This document shows, piece after piece, positions 26,205 through 35,676 of a stretch of DNA of 64,000 nt. Position 1 is the first letter of the stretch. Each line of letters begins with the position of its first letter. The stretch covers positions 1 to 64,000 of the forward strand of contig NZ_QAYX01000022.1 of NCBI RefSeq assembly GCF_003054705.1, written 5' to 3'. This stretch comes from Opitutus sp. ER46 (GTDB lineage Bacteria > Verrucomicrobiota > Verrucomicrobiia > Opitutales > Opitutaceae). The notes under the pieces were generated by a model. That model worked only from the letters and a program-made list of their open reading frames with translations. It had not been told where the DNA came from and made no database searches. Position numbers and translations under genes: made by a program.

Positions 26205-27683
26205 ATGCCCGACACCACCGCCAAGTCACCCACGATCCTGGTCATCGATGACGATGCCGAGATCCGCTACTCGCTCTCCCGCGTCCTGTCCTCGCGCCAT
26301 TTCCAGGTGCTCGAGGCGGCGAGCGGCGAGCAGGGCGTGGCAGCGGTGAAGAAGGGCCCGGCGCCAGACCTGATTTTCCTCGATGTGCGCATGGGCGGGA
26401 TGAGCGGCATCGAGGCGCTGCAGCACATCCGCTCCGCCAATCCGCGGCAGCTCGTGATCCTGATGACGGCCTTTGGCACGGCGCAGACCGCGATCGAAGC
26501 GATGAAGTATGGCGCCTTCGACTACGTCATGAAGCCCTTCGACCCCGCGAAGGTGCTGGCGCTCGCGGACAAGGCGCTCAAGGCCCACGCCGACCTGCGC
26601 GCGGTGAGCGACTACAAGCCGAGCATCAACCTCGAGGACTACCGCGAAGGCATCGTCGGTAGTTCGCCGGTGATGCAGGACGTCTTCAAGATCATCGGCC
26701 AGGTCACGGCGAGCGACGTCACGGTGATGATCACGGGCGAGAGCGGCACCGGCAAGGAACTGGTCGCCCGCTCGATTTGGAAGCACAGCCACCGCGCCGG
26801 GAAGCCTTTCATCGCGGTCAACTGCGCGGCGATTCCCGACAACCTCATCGAGAGCGAGCTGTTCGGCCATGAGAAGGGCTCGTTCACGGGCGCGACGGCG
26901 CAGCGCATCGGCAAGTTCGAGCTGTGCGACGGCGGCACCATCTTCCTCGACGAAATCGGCGACATGGCGCTGCAGACGCAGACGAAGATCCTGCGGGTGC
27001 TGCAGGTGGGCGAGATCCAGCGCGTCGGCGGCAGCGAGACGATCCGCGTCGACGTGCGCATCATCGCGGCGACCAACAAGGATCTCGAGGAGATGGTGAA
27101 GGCGAAAACCTTCCGCGAGGACCTCTACTATCGGCTCAACGTCGTGCGCATCAAGATGCCGCCCCTGCGGGAGCGGACGGAGGACGTGCCGCAGATTGTC
27201 GACTACTGCCTGCAGAGCCTGGTGCGGCAGAAAAAGTCGCGGGTGACGAAGGTGGCGCCGGAGGCGATGGCCGTGCTCACGCGCCACACGTGGCCGGGCA
27301 ATGTGCGCGAGCTGGAGAACGTGATTTATCGGAGCGCGGTGATCGCCCAGGGCGATGCGATTCTCGTGAAGGACCTGCCTGCGGAGATCTGCGGCGCCGC
27401 GGCGGAAGGCCAGCCGGCTGCCACGGCGGCGGAGGTCGAGGAGCGCACGGTCGAACCCGCGACGGCGATCGCGGACGCCGAGCCGGCGCCAGAACTCACC
27501 GTCGAGCGCGCGCTGGATTTCCTGTTCACGCAGCTGCGGGCGGAGGGCAAGCCGGTGCTCGCCCGCGTGGAGCGTGAACTGGCCGCCCGGGCCAAGGCGG
27601 CCGAGGGCGGCGATGTCGCCAAGGCGGCGAAGCTCCTCGGCATCACCAAGACGGCGCTGCAGAAATTGACGCCCGCCGAATAG
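26205..27683 (+). CDS. Sigma-54-dependent response regulator (NtrC family)
   Basis: 492 residues from the ATG at 26205. Receiver domain 1-120 (acidic pair IDDDAE, phospho-Asp in IFLDVRMGG, Lys in VMKPFDP); AAA+ domain about 145-380 with Walker A GESGTGKE, the sigma-54 contact loop GSFTGA in place of GAFTGA, Walker B FLDEIGDM and the arginine-finger region; a Fis-type HTH at the end ([20 protein letters not shown]). A phosphorylated oligomer would remodel RNA polymerase-sigma-54 at -24/-12 promoters. A promoter of that class precedes its own gene. No cognate histidine kinase is adjacent. Confidence 0.93.
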   Translation: MPDTTAKSPTILVIDDDAEIRYSLSRVLSSRHFQVLEAASGEQGVAAVKKGPAPDLIFLDVRMGGMSGIEALQHIRSANPRQLVILMTAFGTAQTAIEAMKYGAFDYVMKPFDPAKVLALADKALKAHADLRAVSDYKPSINLEDYREGIVGSSPVMQDVFKIIGQVTASDVTVMITGESGTGKELVARSIWKHSHRAGKPFIAVNCAAIPDNLIESELFGHEKGSFTGATAQRIGKFELCDGGTIFLDEIGDMALQTQTKILRVLQVGEIQRVGGSETIRVDVRIIAATNKDLEEMVKAKTFREDLYYRLNVVRIKMPPLRERTEDVPQIVDYCLQSLVRQKKSRVTKVAPEAMAVLTRHTWPGNVRELENVIYRSAVIAQGDAILVKDLPAEICGAAAEGQPAATAAEVEERTVEPATAIADAEPAPELTVERALDFLFTQLRAEGKPVLARVERELAARAKAAEGGDVAKAAKLLGITKTALQKLTPAE

Positions 27684-27691
27684 GCGGGGAC

Positions 27692-28558
27692 TCAGCGGGC
27701 CGGCGACGGATGCAGCAGCCGGCTCGTCAGCTCGACGACGCTCGGCAGCAGCCGCTCGGCAACCTCGGGCGCGATGCCCTCGTTGCGCAACACGGCTTCG
27801 TCGAGTTCGGAGGTGAAGCCGTCCTCGCCGACGCCGGTGCCGAGGCAGAGCGCCAAGTGTTTGGCGGCGTGCACGATCGCGACCAGCGGCCGGTGTTGCG
27901 GGGAGGCCGCGCCCGGGCGTGGGTAGAAGCCGACGACGTCGACGAGCGATTCCGGAAAGTCCCAGCTCCGCACCAGGCCGGCGGCGACCTGCGTGTGATC
28001 GAAGCCGAAAATCTGCAGCTCCGCGACGCGCCACGGGCACTGTTCGCGGGCCTGGTAATCGCGGACGCAGCTGAAGTACTCGCCGCAGGTGTACGCGAGC
28101 GCCAGCTTGCCGACGTCGTGCAGGAGGCCGGCGGTGTAGGCGATCTCGGCGTCGACCGTGCCGTAGTGCCGGGCGAGGAGATCGGCGGCGACGGCGGTGG
28201 CGAGCGAGTGCGCGTAAAGGTCGCCCGGTTGCCAGCCGTAGCCCTTGACCTCATGGGTCAGCCAGCGCGCGGCGATCTTCGTCGTGGCGAGCCGGTAGAT
28301 CTCGCGGTAGCCGAGGCGCACGATGGCGTCGGTCAGCGAATCGCAGGGCATGGCCGCGTTGAGGAAGGCGGAGTTGGCGAGGCGCAGAGTTCCCGCGGCG
28401 AGCGCGGCGTCGACCTTGATGAGCGCCTCGACCTGGCCCGCGGCCGAGTCGGGATCGGCGAGCTGCTCCATCAGCTTCGGCAAGAGCCAGGGGGCGGAGG
28501 GGAGATCAGCGGCCCGGCGAACGACTTCTTCCAGCGATACGCTTTGGTGATTGCTCAT
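27692..28558 (-). CDS. HDOD domain signalling protein
   Basis: 288 residues. The ATG at 28558 overlaps the cheD stop (ATGA); a second ATG six bases upstream is the alternative. The HDOD domain covers most of the length: SLTDAIVRLGYREIYRLA, then YTAGLLHDVGKLAL where the HD-like pair survives, and FGFDHTQVAAGL. HDOD proteins act in two-component and motility signalling without a proven catalytic activity. Coupling to cheD suggests a chemotaxis or surface-behaviour role. Confidence 0.85.
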   Translation of the reverse strand: MSNHQSVSLEEVVRRAADLPSAPWLLPKLMEQLADPDSAAGQVEALIKVDAALAAGTLRLANSAFLNAAMPCDSLTDAIVRLGYREIYRLATTKIAARWLTHEVKGYGWQPGDLYAHSLATAVAADLLARHYGTVDAEIAYTAGLLHDVGKLALAYTCGEYFSCVRDYQAREQCPWRVAELQIFGFDHTQVAAGLVRSWDFPESLVDVVGFYPRPGAASPQHRPLVAIVHAAKHLALCLGTGVGEDGFTSELDEAVLRNEGIAPEVAERLLPSVVELTSRLLHPSPAR

Positions 28559-29082
28559 ACCCATTCGTGCTGTCGGGCCGGCAGGCGCAGGAGCACGCGG
28601 CCGGTGTCGAGATAGAGTTCAATGGAGCGGTTGACCTGACCGGCGACGTCCCAGCCCGAGACGCGCAGGTTGTGGCGCAGGACGAGCTGTTTCATCATTT
28701 CGATGTTTTGGCGGCCGATGCTGAAGTACTCGCTGGAATCCAGGATCTGCGCGCCACCGAAGATCTTGAACTCGAGCCGCCGCGGCTCGGCGCCAGCGGC
28801 GCGCATGGCCGCAAGCAGCGCGGGCACGCCGAGGTCGAGGTACATGGGCGGATGGGGATTCGGCGAGTGGTGCTTGTTCGAATCCGGCAGCATCGCATGC
28901 AGCAGCCCGCCCGTGCGCGTGATCGCGTCGTAGGCGGTGATGCCGAGGCACGAGCCCAACCCGAGCGTCGAGATCACACCACTCGGTGCATTGGAGCAGC
29001 GCAAGTCCGCCACCCCGACAAAGAAGAGGTGATTGTGCGGTGGTCGATTCGTGCGCGTAGGCGGTTGGAGCGGTGCCCCCAT
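28555..29082 (-). CDS. cheD: Chemoreceptor glutamine deamidase CheD
   Basis: 175 residues. It deamidates Gln side chains on methyl-accepting chemoreceptors. The catalytic triad is intact: Thr39, Cys45 (LGSCLG) and His62 (LLHAMLP), with spacings of 6 and 17 that equal those of the characterised CheD. The tail matches the family (FGGAQIL, then IGRQNIEMMKQ). The first 25 residues are Pro/Thr/Asn-rich and variable. No other che gene is near; it shares a transcript with the HDOD gene. Confidence 0.92.
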   Translation of the reverse strand: MGAPLQPPTRTNRPPHNHLFFVGVADLRCSNAPSGVISTLGLGSCLGITAYDAITRTGGLLHAMLPDSNKHHSPNPHPPMYLDLGVPALLAAMRAAGAEPRRLEFKIFGGAQILDSSEYFSIGRQNIEMMKQLVLRHNLRVSGWDVAGQVNRSIELYLDTGRVLLRLPARQHEWV

Positions 29083-29193
29083 CAGAGGTTCATAGAACCC
29101 TCTGTCCTTCGGACGCGGCGCCCGGATCTTGAGGCAGCGGAGAGGGCTAGCGTGTTTTTGACCGACTGCTGCGGCGACCTTGGGGGAAAGCCC

Positions 29194-29724
29194 TCAAGCG
29201 GCGTGCACCTGACGGCCCGCGCGGCCGGGGGCGGCGCGCTCCAATGCCAGAAGTTGGCGCTTGATGTCCTCGCCGAAAGCAAAGCCGGTGAGAGAGCCGT
29301 CGGCGCCGACGACGCGATGACACGGAATCACGAGGCAAAGCGGATTCGTGGCGTTGGCGCGTCCCACGGCGCGGGCGGAGGTGCCGAGGGCGCGCGCGAG
29401 TCCGCCGTAGCTGCGCGTCTCGCCGGGCGGGATGCGCAAAAGCTCGCGCCAAACCTGCTGCTGGAACAGCGAACCGAGCGGCCGCAGCGACAGGTCGAAG
29501 TCGCGGCGCTTGCCGGCAAAATAGGCCTGCACCTGCTCGCGGACTTCGGCAACGGTGGCGCTGTGGGGAGCCGCGACGAAAGCGTCGTCCCGCACTTCGG
29601 CCGGCAAGCGGCGGCGCAGGGCAGCCGCGTTGCCGAAGGCGGTGGCGACGAGGCGGCCGGAATCGTCGTGGGCGGCGGAGAAGTCGCCGACGGGCGTCGC
29701 GAACGTGAGATGGAAAACGGTCAT
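29194..29724 (-). CDS. ogt: Methylated-DNA--protein-cysteine methyltransferase
   Basis: 176 residues from the ATG at 29724, whose ATGA overlaps the stop of the Ada-AlkA gene; the longer frame upstream is antisense noise. Suicide repair of O6-alkylguanine: the acceptor Cys is in IPCHRVV, the HTH region is [20 protein letters not shown], and the Asn hinge is ATNPLCL. The usual G-Y-x-G-G is replaced by [13 protein letters not shown]. It forms a repair pair with the upstream gene. Confidence 0.93.
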   Translation of the reverse strand: MTVFHLTFATPVGDFSAAHDDSGRLVATAFGNAAALRRRLPAEVRDDAFVAAPHSATVAEVREQVQAYFAGKRRDFDLSLRPLGSLFQQQVWRELLRIPPGETRSYGGLARALGTSARAVGRANATNPLCLVIPCHRVVGADGSLTGFAFGEDIKRQLLALERAAPGRAGRQVHAA

Positions 29725-31142
29725 GGGATGGGTTGGTTGAGCTGCCACAGATGGGCCGTGGCGAGGCTGCGGTACGGCGAGAAGACGGCCATCAGGCGAC
29801 GCGTCGCGTCGACGTCGGGACGTTCGGAAAGTTGCAGGAGTGACTGCAGTGAGGAGGTGACGCCGGTGTCGCCCAGCGGCACGCAGTCGGCGAAACCGAG
29901 GGCGCGCATCATGAGGTAGTTCACGGACCAGGGGCCGAGTCCGCGCACCGCCAGGAGCGTCCGCTCCGCGCGGGTCGCGGACATGGCGCGCAGGGCGTCG
30001 AGATTGAGCCGGCCATCCGCAATGAGCTGCGAGGTGGCGATCAGGTATTCGGCTTTCGAGGACGAAAACTGGAGGGGAGCCAGGTCGGCGGGCACCAGCG
30101 CCGCGACGGCGTCGGGCGTGGGCGGGGCGATCAGGCCGTCGCCGACCGGCTCGCCGCAGCGCTCGATGAGCCGGCGCTTGAGGACGCATGCGAAGCCGAA
30201 GTTGATCTGCTGGCCGATGATCGACCAGAGGAGGCCATCGAAGATGGACGGCGTCAGGCTGATGCGCATCCCGGGACGACCCGCCACGAGGCGGGCGAGC
30301 CCCAGCTTGCGCACGAGCCGGACAAAACCCTCGGCGTCCTGATCGAGGCCAAGGAGGCCGGTGACGATCGCGTGGGCCTCGAGGGCGGAGCCGGTGGAGA
30401 CCTCGGCGCGCACGGTGGCGGGCGCGAGTTCCAGCTTCAGGAGGGCAGGGCCGGTCGCGAGCCGGATGGCGGCGGTGTAGGTGTCGCCGGCGAGCCGTTC
30501 GCAGACGCTGGCGGTGTCGCGGCTGAGGGCGCGGCGCAGGTAGCCGAGCGCGTAGTCGGCCGGCAGCGCGACGGTGAACGGGCCGCCGTCGCGGAGCGCG
30601 CGATACGCGGTCGGCGTGAGGCCAGTGGTGCGGCGGAAGTGCTCGTGGAAGGCGGAGGTGGACTCGAAGCCGGAGGCTTCGGCGACGGCGAGCAGACCGT
30701 CGTCCGTCTCGATGAGGAGCTGCCGGGCGCGGGCGAGCCGCGCGCGGAACAGGACGTCGGCCGGGCTGGCGTGGAGATGTTGGCGGAACAGTTCGAAGAG
30801 TCGGGTGGAGCCAAAGCCGGAGCGGCGCACGATGGCGCGCACGTCGGCGAAGGCGGCGGGCTGGGCGGCGATCTCGGCGGCGAGTGTCTCGACGTCCTGC
30901 AGCACGGGATCGGCGCCGCGGGCGAAGTCGTCGGGATGGCACTTGCGGCAGGCGCGGAGGCCGGCGGCGCGGGCGGCCTCGCAGGTGGGGAAGAAGCGGA
31001 CGTTTTCGCGGCGCGGCTTGCGGGCCTTGCAGGAAGGCAGGCAGTAGATGCCGGTGGTGAGCACGCCGGTGAAAAAGTGCCCGTTGCAGGTCGGGTCGCT
31101 GGCGAGCATGCGCTCGTACATGCGTTGGTGGGAAAGGCGCAT
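29721..31142 (-). CDS. Ada-type regulator fused to AlkA-type 3-methyladenine DNA glycosylase
   Basis: 473 residues. The N-terminal Ada zinc domain keeps Cys34, Cys38, Cys65 and Cys68, with exactly the E. coli Ada spacing (4, 27, 3). An AraC-type double HTH follows (about 85-180, [26 protein letters not shown]). The C-terminal half is an AlkA N domain plus HhH-GPD glycosylase ([42 protein letters not shown] with the catalytic Asp). One protein senses methyl phosphotriesters, activates repair genes and excises alkylated bases. Coupled to ogt. Confidence 0.92.
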   Translation of the reverse strand: MRLSHQRMYERMLASDPTCNGHFFTGVLTTGIYCLPSCKARKPRRENVRFFPTCEAARAAGLRACRKCHPDDFARGADPVLQDVETLAAEIAAQPAAFADVRAIVRRSGFGSTRLFELFRQHLHASPADVLFRARLARARQLLIETDDGLLAVAEASGFESTSAFHEHFRRTTGLTPTAYRALRDGGPFTVALPADYALGYLRRALSRDTASVCERLAGDTYTAAIRLATGPALLKLELAPATVRAEVSTGSALEAHAIVTGLLGLDQDAEGFVRLVRKLGLARLVAGRPGMRISLTPSIFDGLLWSIIGQQINFGFACVLKRRLIERCGEPVGDGLIAPPTPDAVAALVPADLAPLQFSSSKAEYLIATSQLIADGRLNLDALRAMSATRAERTLLAVRGLGPWSVNYLMMRALGFADCVPLGDTGVTSSLQSLLQLSERPDVDATRRLMAVFSPYRSLATAHLWQLNQPIP

Positions 31143-31266
31143 CGCGGAAGATCCTTACGTTCGCGGGCGACCCGCGGCGTGGCAAATGCCGGAATGAATA
31201 CGGACGAACATGCCGCGAAGGTAGCAGCCGGCGGGCCGGCGCGCGTCCGGATAATTCCGGTGCAAT

Positions 31267-33183
31267 TCAGGACGCGGGCGCGGGCGACGCGGCGGGCGGT
31301 TCGGCCGCGCTGGCGTCGTCGGTTTCGCGCGGGCGGGGCGGCTCCAGGCCGATGCCGGCGGCTTCGACGGCGGCGACGGCTTCGGCGAGGGAGCCGAGGA
31401 GCGGGTCGTTGCGGCTGGTGTGCAGGCGGGCCTGCAACTCCACGGCCGACGTGCGATGCCGCCAGATCGCGACAGCGATCGGCAGCGTCGCGAACCCGGC
31501 GCGGAGGCGGCGGTAAACCTGCCGGGCGGCGCTGACAGTGGAGGGCGGCAGGCCGGAAATGATGACCAGCTTCACGCGCTGGCGTTCGATGACCTCGAGC
31601 GTTTCCCGCAGGCCGCTGCCGGCGGGCTGGACGGCGCACGCGGCACCGCGGCGGCGGAGGAGATGGCTGAGCATGAGGCCCACGACCTCGTCGGCCTCGT
31701 CGCGGGCGGGGACGACGAGGATGGCGGGTGGGGCGGGCAGCGGTTGCGGCGCGGCCGCGGCGGCCGGCGGAGCGGTGTTCGGATCAGAGTCGGGGGCGAG
31801 TTCGCGGTCGGCGGCTTCGTCCTCACGGGCGAGTTCGTCGATCAACTCGCGGCTCGCCTCGAAAATGAAGCGCTGCCTCATCTCGGTGAGGGCGCCGCGG
31901 TGTCGATCCTCCTCGGCGAGCAGGAGCGCGGGAATGAATACCTCGTCGTAGAATGCCTCGAGCGGCTTCGTCTCCAGGTGCTTCTGGGCGACGTCGAGCA
32001 TGTCGTCGGACTCCATCGAGAGCATGCGTTGGTAGAGCTGCGCGGGGGGCTCGAGGACCGGGTCGCTGCCCAGGAGCATGCGCAGGAAGTTCAGCCCGGG
32101 GACGTACTTGCCGAGGACGAGCAGCAGGACCGTGAGCGGCGTGGAGAGCACGAGTCCAGCGGGACCCCAGAGCCAGGTCCAGAAGACGGCGGCGACGAGA
32201 AGAGCGAGGTTGGAGATGCCGGTGCTCGCGCCGTAGAGGACCACCTCGATGACGTTGTTGCTGATGAGCTCCATCACGATGAAGAGCCCCAGCACGTACA
32301 TGACCTTGGTCCAGCCCGGGTCGACGACGACGGCGAGGAGGATGGGGAAGGAGGCGGCGATCCACGGGCCGAGGAACGGAATGAACCGGAGGAGCGTGGC
32401 GAGGATGCCCCAGAGCAGGGCGTTGGGGATGCCGATGAAGTAGAGCCCGATGCCGACAGGGATGCCGTAGGTGGCGTTGACCACGAGTTGCATGCCCAGG
32501 TAGCGCGAGACGCGGGTGGCGGCGTCGTCGAGCGCCTGGGTGGCGACGTTGAGCTGGCCGGCGCTGACGAACTTGATCACGCGGTCGCGCAGGTCTTCGC
32601 GCTGGAAGAGCATAAAGACGACGAACACGACGACCATACCGGCGACGCCGAGCGGGCGCAGGATGGGCATGGCCACGTCGCGTGCGAGCTGCAGGGCGGA
32701 GACCTCGGCGGCTTTAACCTGGACCGGGACGGGCTTGGGCTCGTCGTCGGGCCGGGGCGGCGGCTCGGCCCGCTCGGGCTTGGCGCGGAGGTCGCGCTGC
32801 AGGTTGCCGAACATGTCGGCGATGCGGGAGAGAAAGGCCGGGCTGTGTGGCTGCTTCAGGCCGGCGATCTTCTGGCGGAGTGTGGCCTCGTGGTCGGGCA
32901 ATTGGCGCACGACGCCGATGGCCTGCACGCTGACGACCCAGCCGATGCCGCCCAGGACGGCAAAGGCGAACGAGACGGTGACGATGATGGCGGCCGGTTT
33001 CGGCAGGCCCCAGCGGCCGAGGCGAACGACGAGCGGCGAGAGCAGAAACGCGAGCAACGCGGCGAACGCGATCGGGATGAGCACGTCCTGGGCGAACCGC
33101 ATGATCGCCACGACGAGGGTGACGATCGCCAGGCGGATGAACCAGGTGAAGGCCTCGTTGTTCTCTCCGATCGGCGCCGCCAC
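31267..33183 (-). CDS. AI-2E family transporter with extra C-terminal domain
   Basis: 638 residues from a GTG one base after the DUF3309 stop. The first 390 residues are the AI-2E/PerM permease fold: two N-terminal membrane segments, a soluble loop, then a membrane bundle with GLYFIGIPNALLWGILATLLRFIPFLGPWIAA. After an Ala/Pro linker, residues about 500-600 form a separate alpha/beta domain (ILVVPARDEADEVVGLMLSHLLRRRG, VKLVIISGLPPS) that looks like a receiver or B12-binding fold without its cofactor motifs. The substrate is unknown; AI-2 export is only the family's namesake. Confidence 0.8.
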   Translation of the reverse strand: MAAPIGENNEAFTWFIRLAIVTLVVAIMRFAQDVLIPIAFAALLAFLLSPLVVRLGRWGLPKPAAIIVTVSFAFAVLGGIGWVVSVQAIGVVRQLPDHEATLRQKIAGLKQPHSPAFLSRIADMFGNLQRDLRAKPERAEPPPRPDDEPKPVPVQVKAAEVSALQLARDVAMPILRPLGVAGMVVVFVVFMLFQREDLRDRVIKFVSAGQLNVATQALDDAATRVSRYLGMQLVVNATYGIPVGIGLYFIGIPNALLWGILATLLRFIPFLGPWIAASFPILLAVVVDPGWTKVMYVLGLFIVMELISNNVIEVVLYGASTGISNLALLVAAVFWTWLWGPAGLVLSTPLTVLLLVLGKYVPGLNFLRMLLGSDPVLEPPAQLYQRMLSMESDDMLDVAQKHLETKPLEAFYDEVFIPALLLAEEDRHRGALTEMRQRFIFEASRELIDELAREDEAADRELAPDSDPNTAPPAAAAAPQPLPAPPAILVVPARDEADEVVGLMLSHLLRRRGAACAVQPAGSGLRETLEVIERQRVKLVIISGLPPSTVSAARQVYRRLRAGFATLPIAVAIWRHRTSAVELQARLHTSRNDPLLGSLAEAVAAVEAAGIGLEPPRPRETDDASAAEPPAASPAPAS

Positions 33184-33184
33184 G

Positions 33185-33343
33185 CTAGACGTAGCCGAGG
33201 AGGACGAGGATGAGGACGATCACGAGCACGAGCCCGAGACCGCCGCTGGGGTAGTAGCCCCAGGAGCGACTGTGCGGCCAGCGCGGGAGTGCGCCGATGA
33301 GGAGGATCAGCAGCACGAGGAGCAGGAGGGTTCCGATGGGCAT
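33185..33343 (-). CDS. DUF3309 family small membrane protein
   Basis: 52 residues from the ATG at 33343. Two hydrophobic segments (GTLLLLVLLILLIGALP and LGLVLVIVLILVLLG) flank a short hydrophilic turn with WPHSRSWGYYPSGG, the hallmark of DUF3309. It sits one base upstream of the AI-2E gene, so both are co-transcribed. Function unknown. Confidence 0.85.
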   Translation of the reverse strand: MPIGTLLLLVLLILLIGALPRWPHSRSWGYYPSGGLGLVLVIVLILVLLGYV

Positions 33344-33428
33344 GGCGGGGATTGGACACCGCGATCGTGCCGCGGGCTCCCGCCTGCCGCCATGGGGTGC
33401 GCGCCCGATGTGGCGCCCGGCGTCCAGA

Positions 33429-34769
33429 TCAGCGCGGGGCGGGCGCACCCGCCGGTGAGCCCGACTCGGGCTGCTGCAGTTGCCGCAGCGCCGCGGCATA
33501 AGCCTCGGCGGTGTGCAAGGCGTGCGCGGGAATCGGATACTCGGCGTCGAAAACATGCAGCGCCGTGGCGCGCTCGATCGTGACGGGTGACTCGTCGATG
33601 GCGCCGTCGGGACCCTGGACCGCGGCGAGATTGAGCCCGAGACGCTCAGCGAGGAAGCGGGCGGCGGCCGCGCGTTTCGACGGGCCGTAGTCGTGGCCCT
33701 CGCGCGGCAGGTGGACGTTGGCGACCGCGTTTTCGGCACCGTAGCGGGCGTAGATGGCCCGCAGGAACGGGAACTCGCTCTCGGGCACGTGTCGTGTCCA
33801 GTCGGCACCGTCGGACACGACGAGCATGGGGCGGGGCGCGGCGAGCGCGGCGATCATGGCGTTGCTGGCGAAATGGTCGGCGCTGCGGTGGATGGGGAGT
33901 CCGCTCTCGCACGGGCAGCCACCGAAGAAGTAGCTCGAGACCATGACGACCGGCACGCTGACCGCGATGCGTGGGTCGAGCGCGGTGAGGAGGAAGGCCT
34001 GCGTGCCGCCGCCGGATTCGCCACTCACGGCGATGCGGGCCGGATCGACCTCGGGCAGCGACTGCAGGAAATCGACCGCGCGCATCGCGTTCCAAAGATG
34101 GATGGTGAGCGCGGTGGGCTGACGGTGGGCGGCCTGGCCGACGAGCTGGATGGAGTCACCGCAGCCGAACATGTCGATGGCGAGCACGGTGGCGCCCATG
34201 CGGGCGAGCGTGGCGGCGCGCGCCTGGACGCCCGGCGAGAAGCGCGCGTGGTGGTCGTAGTCGGAAGGCTGCGTGATCTTCCCCGTGTGGCCGTGGGTGG
34301 CGAGGACGGCGGGCGTGCGACCGGTGGGGTGGAGCGGGCGGTAGAGGTTGCCGGTGACGAAATAGCCGGGAACGGATTCGAACGCGACGTTCTCGACCGA
34401 GTAGCCCTGGTGGGTGCGGCGCGCGCGAAGGACGGCGTTGAGCGGGGTGCGGCGCGGCCAAGGGGCGAGGCCGGCGCCCTCCTGGATGCGTTGGCGGACG
34501 TGTGCCGCGTAGGCATCCCAGGCTGCGCGGTCGGGAAAGCGGGCGAGGGCGGCGTCGAGGATGGCCTGGCCCTGTTCCGGTTTCAGGTATCCCCCGGGGC
34601 ACAACGCCGGGCCGGAGGTGGGCGCGGGCGGCAGGATGTCGGACGGTACCCAGGCGACGTTGCGCGCGGCGGAGGCCGTGACGCTGGCCGCAGCGGACGC
34701 GCCGACGGCGACGGTCGCGGGAAGGGCAAGTACGAAGGGAAGCAGGGCGACAAAGGCGTATAGTCTCAT
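33429..34769 (-). CDS. Secreted alpha/beta hydrolase, acetylxylan-esterase-like
   Basis: 446 residues from the ATG at 34769, at a signal peptide (RLYAFVALLPFVLALPATVAVGA). The serine nucleophile is in GESGGGTQAF, the acid/His pair probably in VVSDGADWT and REGHDYG. The oxyanion region is LATHGHTGK. The fold is that of dienelactone hydrolase/acetylxylan esterases. It may deacetylate plant polysaccharide; substrate inferred from the other lyases in the window. The longer frame upstream is non-coding. Confidence 0.78.
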   Translation of the reverse strand: MRLYAFVALLPFVLALPATVAVGASAAASVTASAARNVAWVPSDILPPAPTSGPALCPGGYLKPEQGQAILDAALARFPDRAAWDAYAAHVRQRIQEGAGLAPWPRRTPLNAVLRARRTHQGYSVENVAFESVPGYFVTGNLYRPLHPTGRTPAVLATHGHTGKITQPSDYDHHARFSPGVQARAATLARMGATVLAIDMFGCGDSIQLVGQAAHRQPTALTIHLWNAMRAVDFLQSLPEVDPARIAVSGESGGGTQAFLLTALDPRIAVSVPVVMVSSYFFGGCPCESGLPIHRSADHFASNAMIAALAAPRPMLVVSDGADWTRHVPESEFPFLRAIYARYGAENAVANVHLPREGHDYGPSKRAAAARFLAERLGLNLAAVQGPDGAIDESPVTIERATALHVFDAEYPIPAHALHTAEAYAAALRQLQQPESGSPAGAPAPR

Positions 34770-34920
34770 GGGCGACGCAGCGCGGCGTGATTGGGGTAAT
34801 GGCAAGACGGCGCGGGACAGGGGAGGTTGCCGGACGGGTGGCGCAAACACCAGTTGCGAAGCGGGGGCTGGGTCTGCTTCACTGGCTCTTTTCCGGAATC
34901 CTCAACCTCCCTTTTTCACT

Positions 34921-35370
34921 ATGGCCTCCATCTACGAACAACTCCGGGCAGACATCGTCACCGCCATGAAGGCGCGCGACACCGTGGCGACGACGGCGCT
35001 GCGGACGGCGGACGCGGCAATCAAGCGCGCCTCGCTGGACGCGAACAAGGACATCGACGACGCGATGACGATCGCGACGCTGCGCAAGGCGGTGAAGAAC
35101 CTGACCGATGCGAAGGTGGAGTTCGCCAAGGGCGGACGCGAGGACCTGGTGGCGGCGAACGACGCCGAGATCCGGTTGCTCGAAAAGTACCTGCCGAAGG
35201 GCCTCGACGCGGTGAAAGTCGAGGCGCTGGTGGCGGAAGCGATCAAAGAGACGGGGGCGCAATCGAAGAAGGAAATGGGCAAGGTGATCGGCGCGCTGAA
35301 GAAGCACCCCGACGCCGCGCTGCTCGACTTCGGCCAGGTGAGCAAGCTGGTCCAGGCGAAGCTGCCGTAG
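34921..35370 (+). CDS. GatB/YqeY domain-containing protein
   Basis: 149 residues; the stand-alone YqeY domain also forms the tail of the GatB amidotransferase subunit, where it contacts tRNA. Diagnostic stretches are SIYEQLRADIVTAMKARDTV at the start, AEIRLLEKYLPKGLD in the middle and MGKVIGALKKHPDAALLDFGQVSKLVQAKL at the end. Start ATG at 34921 fits the family; the upstream open frame does not. Divergent from the esterase gene. Confidence 0.92.
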   Translation: MASIYEQLRADIVTAMKARDTVATTALRTADAAIKRASLDANKDIDDAMTIATLRKAVKNLTDAKVEFAKGGREDLVAANDAEIRLLEKYLPKGLDAVKVEALVAEAIKETGAQSKKEMGKVIGALKKHPDAALLDFGQVSKLVQAKLP

Positions 35371-35372
35371 CG

Positions 35373-35430
35373 CGCGGCGCGCGATGCGCGCCTGCGCTAA
35401 TGGAGAATGCAGAATGAAGAATGTTGAATG
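35373..35430 (+). repeat. Hairpin-headed GAATGCAGAATG repeat (family B, copy 3)
   Basis: Stem GGCGCGC (35376-35382) with GCGCGCC (35386-35392) over GAT, then CTAATGGAGAATGCAGAAT and GAAGAATG/TTGAATG units. Three bases after the YqeY stop. It faces copy 4 tail to tail across about 96 bp. Confidence 0.7.
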
Positions 35431-35526
35431 GGACGTGGCGAGTTCGGCTGCCTTCGGCCGACTTCTAGCCAAGCGTTCAAGATTCTGATTCAGATGCCGC
35501 ATGCCGCGCGGTCCGCGCGCTGGTTG

Positions 35527-35578
35527 GCATTCTACATTCCTCATTCTCAATTCTGCATTAGCGCCGCATCGGCGGCGC
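35527..35578 (-). repeat. Hairpin-headed GAATGCAGAATG repeat (family B, copy 4)
   Basis: On the minus strand: stem GCGCCGC with GCGGCGC (35561-35567 and 35572-35578) over CGAT, then TAATGCAGAATTGAGAATG and GGAATGTAGAATG. Inverted relative to copy 3. Confidence 0.7.
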
Positions 35579-35676
35579 GTAGGTCGCCCCTTCGCAAGAA
35601 ATGGCCATTTCCGGTCAAGATGTGGTGAGCCGGGGGCGGCAGGGGCGCGTAGAGTCGCGGCGGTAACTTACTTTCT

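Noticed and set aside
29725-31185. Upstream extension of the ogt frame
   Set aside because: Pro/Arg-rich and antisense-like relative to the Ada-AlkA coding frame; the ATGA overlap marks the true start at 29724.
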